A DNA stretch of 21,779 nt from JBGSMX01 sp963790405 (lineage in GTDB: Bacteria > Actinomycetota > Coriobacteriia > Anaerosomatales > JAGXFU01), in the NCBI GenBank assembly GCA_963790405.1, contig CAWBOJ010000004.1:1-21779 (forward strand). Reading direction: 5' to 3'. Both the position numbers and the translations under genes were made by a program. Below, one piece after another: positions 17,309 through 21,779 of the stretch. The first letter of the stretch is position 1, and each line of letters begins with the position of its first letter. A model generated the notes under the pieces. It worked only from the letters and a program-made list of their open reading frames with translations, had not been told where the DNA came from and made no database searches.

Positions 17309-18473
17309 CGGCCCGCCCGCCCTCGCGAGGTCCCAGCTGCCTTGCCCCTCCCAGAAGCGCGGCGATGCGCCGTCCAAGCCGGAATGATCTTGATCGTCGA
17401 ATCCTTCTGAGCCGCGCCGAACTGTCAAGCGCTTGCGCGCTCGTCCGGTCACAGCGCTCTCGGACGTGTCCCAGAGCCGCCTGCGCCCTTAGGAGCTCTT
17501 CAAGTAGAAACTCGCTGGGACCCAGCCTCATGATGTTCATGCACATGTCGTAGTCGCTTTCGGAGTAGAAGTAAGCCCGAGGGTGGTCAAGAAGGCCCAG
17601 TGCAGCGAAATAGCGATCCTTGAGCGCTTCGTAGAGCTCTCCGAACGCCTCCGGAGTCCGAATCGTTGCGACTGTAAACAGGCATTGGTGCAGGGCAGCG
17701 TTCACGAAGTCGCGCTCTAGGATTTCGAACAGCCCTGAGTCGATGAGCTGACTCCGGAACAACTCAAGGGACTTGCATATCTCCAACGGTGCCTCGTGGG
17801 TGGTCTCTTGCAGGCTACCCCTCGAGTGCTTGCGGTAGTTGACAAGATGCTCGTCCACAATGGTGATTCTGCGGGCGCTGATTAGTGCGAGATAGGTGAA
17901 CGGCAAATCCTCCGCGCGGCTCAGTTCCGTCGAGAATCGCAGACCATGCTCGACGATGAAGGACCGCCTCATCGTCTTGTTCCATACGCCGGGTGCCACG
18001 AACCTGAATATTCGTCCGGTCATGTCGGTGACATTGAAAGGCATTCGGTCAGGCAGAAGGTCTCTGTAAAGCGACCAGCTCGCGTCAATCGTACGACCTG
18101 TGTCCTCGTTAAAGTATCGAAACGGACAGATGCCAATGTCCGCGTCATCGGCGACGCAGCCTGAGTACATCTTTTCGATAAGGTCTGGCTCGAAGAAGTC
18201 GTCCGCATCAAGGAACTGGATGTAATCGCCAGATGCTTCGTCAAGCCCACGATTGCGCGCGGCCGACACGCCTTGATTGCATTGCTCGATGATCACGACC
18301 CTGGAGTCACGGGCCGCGAAGTCGGCGAGAATATCGCCGGAGCGGTCGGTTGAACCATCGTCGACGCAGATCACTTCGATGTCCTCGAACGTCTGCGCAA
18401 GTATGGTCTCCAGGCATTGAACAAGGTCACACTCGGAGTTGTAGACCGGGACAATCACCGACACTCTAGGCAC
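17295..18473 (-). CDS. Family 2 glycosyltransferase (second gene of the operon)
   Basis: GT-A family 2 glycosyltransferase, 392 aa from GTG at 18471-18473. It opens PRVSVIVPVYNSE, has VDDGSTDRSGDIL and CNQGVSAARNRG, and its DXD-type motif DADD is at residues 89-92. SRAEDLPFTYLAL in the middle probably carries the catalytic acid residue. The tail ends SRSFRLGRRIAALL, a basic motif shared with the neighbours. The GTG start gives an 8-nt overlap with the upstream gene and an N-terminus aligning with its siblings; ATG at 18503 would add 10 residues and a 38-nt overlap. It closely resembles the gene at 18466, suggesting an old tandem duplication. Donor and acceptor are unknown. Confidence 0.9.
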   Translation of the reverse strand: MPRVSVIVPVYNSECDLVQCLETILAQTFEDIEVICVDDGSTDRSGDILADFAARDSRVVIIEQCNQGVSAARNRGLDEASGDYIQFLDADDFFEPDLIEKMYSGCVADDADIGICPFRYFNEDTGRTIDASWSLYRDLLPDRMPFNVTDMTGRIFRFVAPGVWNKTMRRSFIVEHGLRFSTELSRAEDLPFTYLALISARRITIVDEHLVNYRKHSRGSLQETTHEAPLEICKSLELFRSQLIDSGLFEILERDFVNAALHQCLFTVATIRTPEAFGELYEALKDRYFAALGLLDHPRAYFYSESDYDMCMNIMRLGPSEFLLEELLRAQAALGHVRERCDRTSAQALDSSARLRRIRRSRSFRLGRRIAALLGGARQLGPREGGRADARA

Positions 18474-19824
18474 GGCGGACAGCACCACCCTTCGAGTTGC
18501 CATTCATGAGCCGCTTCACTACCCGCGGAACTGCGGTAAGCCGCCGCCCTACTTGGTAGGATCTTGAAGCACGCACCGCTTTGATTCTGTTCTCTGTCTG
18601 GAGCAGTTCCGCCTTGGCCTCGGTGAGATCGAGTTGTGCAAGGTCCACTTCCTCCTGAGCGGATCTCACGGCACCAAATAGCCGCGCCCTAAGTGCGAAC
18701 GACTCTTCGCGCACGGTGTCCAGCTCCATGCGCACGACCCCGAGCTCCTCACCAAGCGCGCCCACTTCCGTTCTGCCCGCAGCAAGCTCCTGGCGCATCT
18801 CATCCATTTCGATCAACGAATCCTGAACCAACCCCGATTTCCGCCGGGCCTCGTCGAACAGATACTCTTCGCTCGACATGGACATGATCCGCGACAGTTG
18901 CTCGAAGTAGTAGTCCCTGTGGAAGTAATCACGTTGCTGGCCAGCGATTCCCAGCTCCCTCAATCCCTCCCCCTTCAAGAACTCGTAGACGCTCCGGAAC
19001 GACCCGAGTCGTTCTACCTGGTGCAGATTGTAGAGGCACACAGCTACCGCGTCATTCACGAAGCTGCGTTCGATGTCCGAGAGAACACCGGCTTCCACCA
19101 ACCCACTGTGCAGAGCCCGTAGCGCCTCGAAGAACTCAAGAGGCGCCTCGTCCACTGTCGCTTGAAGACTGTCGAAAACCCCAACTCGGTAGTTGACCAG
19201 GTACTCGTCAACCACGGTGATGCGAGATGCCGTCGCCAGCGCCATACGTGTGAAGAACAGATCGTTTGCGCGATGAAGATGCTGAAACCTAAGCTTCTGG
19301 CGTACCACAAACGAGCGCTTGAACATCTTGTTCCAGGCGGCCGGGACTACGATGTTCAAGATGTGGTCCGGAACGTCGGCCCGCGAGAATGTCGCAGAAT
19401 CGGGCACGAGGTCCATGCGCAGGAAGCCGTCCTCGGTGCGCATCTTCTCGGACGCCTCATCGAAACTGCGCGCCTTGAACAGGGCGACGTCCGCATCACA
19501 TTCAATGCAACGCTCGTAAGCCGATTCGAGCAGCTGGAGTTCGAAGAAATCGTCCGCATCCAGGAATGACAGATACTCACCACAAGCCCTATCAAGGCCT
19601 GCATTCCTCGCGGCCCCAGCGCCAAGACCCGACTGCAAGATAACGCTGACTCTCGAGTCCGTCAGCGCGTAGTCGGCAAGAATCGCTCCCGAGGCGTCAG
19701 TTGAACCATCATCCACTAGGATGACTTCGATGTCGCGGAGCGTCTGCGCCAAGATGCTGTCGACGCACTCCCGAATGTGCCGCTGAGCATTGTGAACAGG
19801 GACCACAACCGAAACTTTGGGCAT
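18466..19824 (-). CDS. Family 2 glycosyltransferase with long coiled-coil tail (first gene of the operon)
   Basis: GT-A family 2 glycosyltransferase, 452 aa. The domain opens MPKVSVVVPVHN, continues LVDDGSTDASGAIL, and has DADD at residues 89-92. HRANDLFFTRMAL occupies the place of the catalytic motif. Residues from about 345 to 430 are rich in Glu, Leu, Arg and Gln in heptad-like spacing, predicted to be a coiled coil, and the protein ends with SRSYQVGRRLTAVPR and a short basic stretch. The coiled coil could hold the enzymes of this operon together at the membrane, which is inferred. The ATG at 19824 is supported by GGAG 9 nt upstream; the open frame to 19986 encodes a Cys-rich stretch unlike the family. 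It is the promoter-proximal gene of a three-gene overlapping set. Confidence 0.92.
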   Translation of the reverse strand: MPKVSVVVPVHNAQRHIRECVDSILAQTLRDIEVILVDDGSTDASGAILADYALTDSRVSVILQSGLGAGAARNAGLDRACGEYLSFLDADDFFELQLLESAYERCIECDADVALFKARSFDEASEKMRTEDGFLRMDLVPDSATFSRADVPDHILNIVVPAAWNKMFKRSFVVRQKLRFQHLHRANDLFFTRMALATASRITVVDEYLVNYRVGVFDSLQATVDEAPLEFFEALRALHSGLVEAGVLSDIERSFVNDAVAVCLYNLHQVERLGSFRSVYEFLKGEGLRELGIAGQQRDYFHRDYYFEQLSRIMSMSSEEYLFDEARRKSGLVQDSLIEMDEMRQELAAGRTEVGALGEELGVVRMELDTVREESFALRARLFGAVRSAQEEVDLAQLDLTEAKAELLQTENRIKAVRASRSYQVGRRLTAVPRVVKRLMNGNSKGGAVRRA

Positions 19825-20210
19825 AGCTGGCTTCTCCGTTTCTTGTGCGGGCCGATCACCGCACGAGCACGTATGCATACCTAATCGCGGCAAGCTCCGC
19901 AAGTAAATGCACTCGCCATCGATGCTCCACTCGCCGCCTCCGTCAGCCTTGTACACAGACGATGCGACACACATGAGCTGGTCCACCAGCTCGGCGATGC
20001 TGCCTGGGCGTCGGATTCGTCTCTGTCATGGTGCGCCCAATCATCACGTGGCCTGCGGTCATGCCGGGGGAGCGATTCAGCGATTATCGCACGGGATGCA
20101 TCCCGGGTGTAGCGCAGCCCCTACATGAACCTGATCAGCCGGAAGCGACCGAAGACGTGGAGTGAGAGGTGGGCGTTTGGCTTCCGTCGGACCTTCGAGG
20201 CGTGGGAGCC
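19825..20210. other. Intergenic region upstream of the glycosyltransferase operon
   Basis: These 386 nt hold no gene I can support. They contain the palindrome and -10-like element at 20081-20105. The part nearest 19824 would be the leader of the glycosyltransferase operon, over 250 nt if transcription starts near the GATAAT element. GAGGC/GCCTC at 20197-20212 could form a weak hairpin at the end of the zinc-ribbon gene, without a T-run. Confidence 0.5.
20081..20105 (-). promoter_or_regulatory. Palindrome with -10-like GATAAT, shared with the chorismate mutase upstream region
   Basis: On the minus strand, CGGGATGCATCCCG (20092-20105) is a perfect 14-bp palindrome followed by TGC and GATAAT (20083-20088). 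The block from 20081 to 20101 matches 21656-21675 with a single base missing there. A good -35 is not visible (TACACC at 17-nt spacing). It could be the promoter and operator for the glycosyltransferase operon, or another displaced copy of the guaA/chorismate mutase intergenic region. Confidence 0.45.
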
Positions 20211-20396
20211 TCAGTCGACGAACTTGATCATTGAGAACGAGTCCTCGTCTTTGCGTAGGCACTCGGCGTGCGTAGTGCGACGGGCCCCTGAGGTGATGTG
20301 CACGTTTCCGCAGTGCTCGCACACCGTTCGGTCGCACACATTGCACAGCCCGAGTCGGCGCACGTCGGCCGACCCACAATGCGGACAGATTGCCAT
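20211..20396 (-). CDS. Small zinc-ribbon protein
   Basis: A 61-aa cytoplasmic protein beginning MAICPHCGSADVRRLG. It has three CxxC pairs (CPHC, CNVC, CEHC) plus a later His and Cys (TTHAEC), enough for one or two zinc sites. I do not recognise a named family; such proteins may bind nucleic acid or protein partners. The ATG at 20396 is chosen because AGGA lies 8 nt upstream and the protein starts directly with the first CxxC; the frame is open to 20474 but the extra residues look like noise. It follows aroF on the same strand after 127 nt and may be co-transcribed with it. Confidence 0.75.
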   Translation of the reverse strand: MAICPHCGSADVRRLGLCNVCDRTVCEHCGNVHITSGARRTTHAECLRKDEDSFSMIKFVD

Positions 20397-20523
20397 CTTG
20401 GCGGTCCTATCGGGCAAGCCGTTGCCACCCTCTGCGACTGGTGAAGCATCGGACCGCCTGCACTGGGCGAGCACACCAAGCGGCCACCACGCCGCGCCCC
20501 GGGCTGCTCAGGTGACCTTGCGC

Positions 20524-21321
20524 TTACGCGAGCGTTTTGCCCATCGCCGCGGCTACACTGCTCAGTTCGTCCATAAGCGAACGCAGTCCTGCAAGGTCGA
20601 GCGACTGCGGACCGTCGCACAACGCCTCGCGAGGGTTCGGGTGCACCTCCACCATGATGCCATCGGCGCCAACCGCTACGGCGGCACGGCTCAGAGCGGG
20701 AACGAGATCCGCCCGGCCTGCGGGATGCGAAACGTCGACGATGATGGGCAGCAACGACAGATTGTGCACGACGGGCACCGCGGTGATGTCGAGTGTGAAT
20801 CGATAGGCGGTTTCAAACGTGCGAATGCCTCGCTCACACAAGACGACATTCTCGTTGCCGTTCATGGTGATGTAGTTGCTCGCCTGCAGCCACTCTTCGA
20901 TGGTCGAGGCCATGCCGCGCTTGAAGACGACCGGCTTCCCGGTGTCGGCGGTGACCTCTCCCACCTTGCGCAAGAGGCTGAAGTTGGCCATGTTTCGCGT
21001 GCCGATCTGGAGCATGTCGGCGTACTCGTGGATCTTCTCGGCATGCGCCGAGTCGGTGACCTCGGTAACCACCAGCAGCCCGAACTCGTCGGCGGCCTCG
21101 CGCATCATGATGAGGCCCTCTTCCTCGAGGCCCTGGAAGGAGAACGGCGAGGTGCGCGGCTTGTAGGCACCCCCGCGCATGACCTTGATCCCCAGCTCCG
21201 ACAAGGTCGCCGCGACTTCGCGCATCTGCTCGAGGCTCTCGACCGAGCATGGCCCCGCGATGATGGTGCACGTGTCACCGGCGTTGACTGCCCCGATCGC
21301 AGGCGCATCCTGGGCGGCCAT
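20524..21321 (-). CDS. aroF: 3-deoxy-7-phosphoheptulonate (DAHP) synthase
   Basis: First enzyme of the shikimate pathway, joining phosphoenolpyruvate and erythrose 4-phosphate to DAHP in the cytoplasm. At 265 aa it is the short type (class I beta, KDO8P-synthase-like) without an N-terminal regulatory domain. Visible motifs are IAGPCSVES near residue 20, RGGAYKPRTSPFSFQG for phosphoenolpyruvate binding, QIGTRNMANFSLL, KRGMASTIEEWL, and near the C-terminus DVSHPAGR and MVEVHPNPREALCDGPQSL, which supply metal and substrate ligands. The ATG at 21321 overlaps the stop of the chorismate mutase gene as TGATG, so translation is coupled. Control by aromatic amino acids may come through the partner mutase, as known for some short DAHP synthases; this is inferred. 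Confidence 0.95.
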   Translation of the reverse strand: MAAQDAPAIGAVNAGDTCTIIAGPCSVESLEQMREVAATLSELGIKVMRGGAYKPRTSPFSFQGLEEEGLIMMREAADEFGLLVVTEVTDSAHAEKIHEYADMLQIGTRNMANFSLLRKVGEVTADTGKPVVFKRGMASTIEEWLQASNYITMNGNENVVLCERGIRTFETAYRFTLDITAVPVVHNLSLLPIIVDVSHPAGRADLVPALSRAAVAVGADGIMVEVHPNPREALCDGPQSLDLAGLRSLMDELSSVAAAMGKTLA

Positions 21322-21602
21322 CAGCCTCTCATCTCCTTGGCGACATGCAGAATGGCCTCGTAGATGTCGCGAAGGTCGTCAGCGTAGAGTGGTCCCTCGT
21401 TGCACTTCGCCACATTGGAGAAGATCTCTTCCTCACGCTTGGGATCGTAGAGTCCCCAGTGCGCCTGTGGCTTGAGGTGGCGGATATCGAGCGAGCACTG
21501 GGCGCGCTCGTTGAGCAAGGTGACCAGTTGGCAGTCGATCGCGTCGATCCGCTCGCGGATCTCAGCGATCCGAGCCTGTGCGTCCACGTTCTCCTCGGGC
21601 AT
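21321..21602 (-). CDS. Chorismate mutase, AroQ class
   Basis: Short all-helical chorismate mutase, 93 aa, converting chorismate to prephenate for phenylalanine and tyrosine. The pattern IAEIRERIDAIDCQLVTLLNER is the AroQ first helix with its active-site Arg. KREEEIFSNV is the second active-site segment, and YEAILHVAKEMR the last helix. The length fits a monofunctional domain. The ATG at 21602 has GAAGGGGGC about 7 nt upstream. Its TGA overlaps the ATG of aroF by one base, so the two proteins are made in step and may form a complex in which the mutase modulates the synthase. A 12-bp palindrome and a -10-like element lie in the 128 nt before it. Confidence 0.92.
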   Translation of the reverse strand: MPEENVDAQARIAEIRERIDAIDCQLVTLLNERAQCSLDIRHLKPQAHWGLYDPKREEEIFSNVAKCNEGPLYADDLRDIYEAILHVAKEMRG

Positions 21603-21635
21603 GAAGCGCCCCCTTCGTCAGGTTCGTATGCGGTC

Positions 21636-21647
21636 TTGTGCGCACAA
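21636..21647. promoter_or_regulatory. Perfect 12-bp palindrome upstream of chorismate mutase
   Basis: TTGTGCGCACAA is fully self-complementary and lies 34 nt before the chorismate mutase ATG, just downstream of the -10-like GATAAT. That position would suit a repressor site near the transcription start. No known regulator is assigned. Confidence 0.4.
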
Positions 21648-21655
21648 CGACCCCT

Positions 21656-21675
21656 CGATTATCGCACGGATGCAT
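21656..21675 (-). promoter_or_regulatory. -10-like element upstream of the chorismate mutase-aroF pair
   Basis: On the minus strand this reads ATGCATCCGTGCGATAATCG, with GATAAT at 21658-21663 about 55 nt before the chorismate mutase start. It is nearly the same as 20081-20101. No convincing -35 is found. Confidence 0.4.
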
Positions 21676-21730
21676 GGAGCCGACCCGTCCGGACACGTGG
21701 AGGGTGTCGCACGAGCGGTGGGCGGCGGCC

Positions 21731-21779
21731 CTACTCCCACTCGATCGTGCCCGGCGGTTTGCTCGTGATGTCGTAGGCC
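21731..21779 (-). CDS. guaA: GMP synthase, C-terminal end only (runs off the window)
   Basis: The last 15 codons and stop of guaA: AYDITSKPPGTIEWE then TAG (CTA at 21731-21733 on the plus strand). This ending is diagnostic of glutamine-hydrolysing GMP synthase, which makes GMP from XMP. The rest of the gene lies beyond position 21779. It is followed, on the same strand, by the chorismate mutase-aroF pair after 128 nt. A decayed relative lies at 12958-13082. Confidence 0.9.
   Translation of the reverse strand, partial: AYDITSKPPGTIEWE

Noticed and set aside
20125..21363. Long plus-strand open frame of 412 codons
   Set aside because: It runs antisense to aroF and the zinc-ribbon gene, both with clear family motifs, and shows no domain; high GC content makes such open frames common.
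1..21779. CRISPR arrays, tRNA or rRNA genes, riboswitches
   Set aside because: No regularly spaced repeats, cloverleaf features or rRNA-like sequence were noticed; short or degenerate RNA elements could be missed by eye.

Overview
The window is GC-rich, densely packed DNA from a bacterial chromosome. The gene set fits a Coriobacteriia-like actinobacterium, but I cannot place it firmly: a family II pyrophosphatase with regulatory inserts, a PcrA helicase with a C-terminal tail domain, a small DAHP synthase coupled to a short chorismate mutase, and many actinobacterial-style glycosyltransferases. No rRNA, tRNA, CRISPR, transposase or integrase was seen.

Layout. (1) 18-7188, minus strand: a fused GT2-GT4 glycosyltransferase, a PAP2 phosphatase coupled to the pyrophosphatase ppaC, and intact pcrA. 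(2) 7291-8541, plus: intact ugd (UDP-glucose dehydrogenase), divergent from pcrA. (3) 8542-16237: a scarred surface-glycan region. It holds two decayed internally deleted copies of pcrA (8575-9155 and 14797-15207), a scrap of ugd near 9290, a decayed guaA 3' end (12958-13082), an intact GtrA-like membrane protein, a frameshifted GtrB-like glycosyltransferase, an intact DUF6020-like membrane protein, a second decayed GtrB-like tail, a frameshifted multi-spanning membrane protein and a heavily frameshifted methyltransferase-like gene. (4) 16241-19824, minus: three overlapping, intact GT2 glycosyltransferases, probably one operon. (5) 20211-21779, minus: a small zinc-ribbon protein, aroF, a chorismate mutase, and the last codons of guaA, which runs off the right edge.

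Reading of the whole. The intact pcrA-ugd pair on the left and the guaA-chorismate mutase-aroF block on the right bound a variable glycan locus. Diverged fragments of these same boundary genes lie inside the locus, next to broken glycan modules. The simplest explanation is that the locus was repeatedly replaced or extended by foreign alleles through recombination in the shared flanks, and the displaced flank copies then decayed by deletion and frameshift. This layered record is the most unusual feature of the window.

Functionally, ugd would supply UDP-glucuronate, the GT2/GT4 enzymes build a glycan, and the GtrA/GtrB/membrane-transferase set would decorate it using a polyprenyl-phosphate sugar donor. 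In this genome the GtrB step is frameshifted. PAP2 may recycle lipid phosphates, and ppaC removes pyrophosphate. These links are inferred from gene families and neighbourhood.
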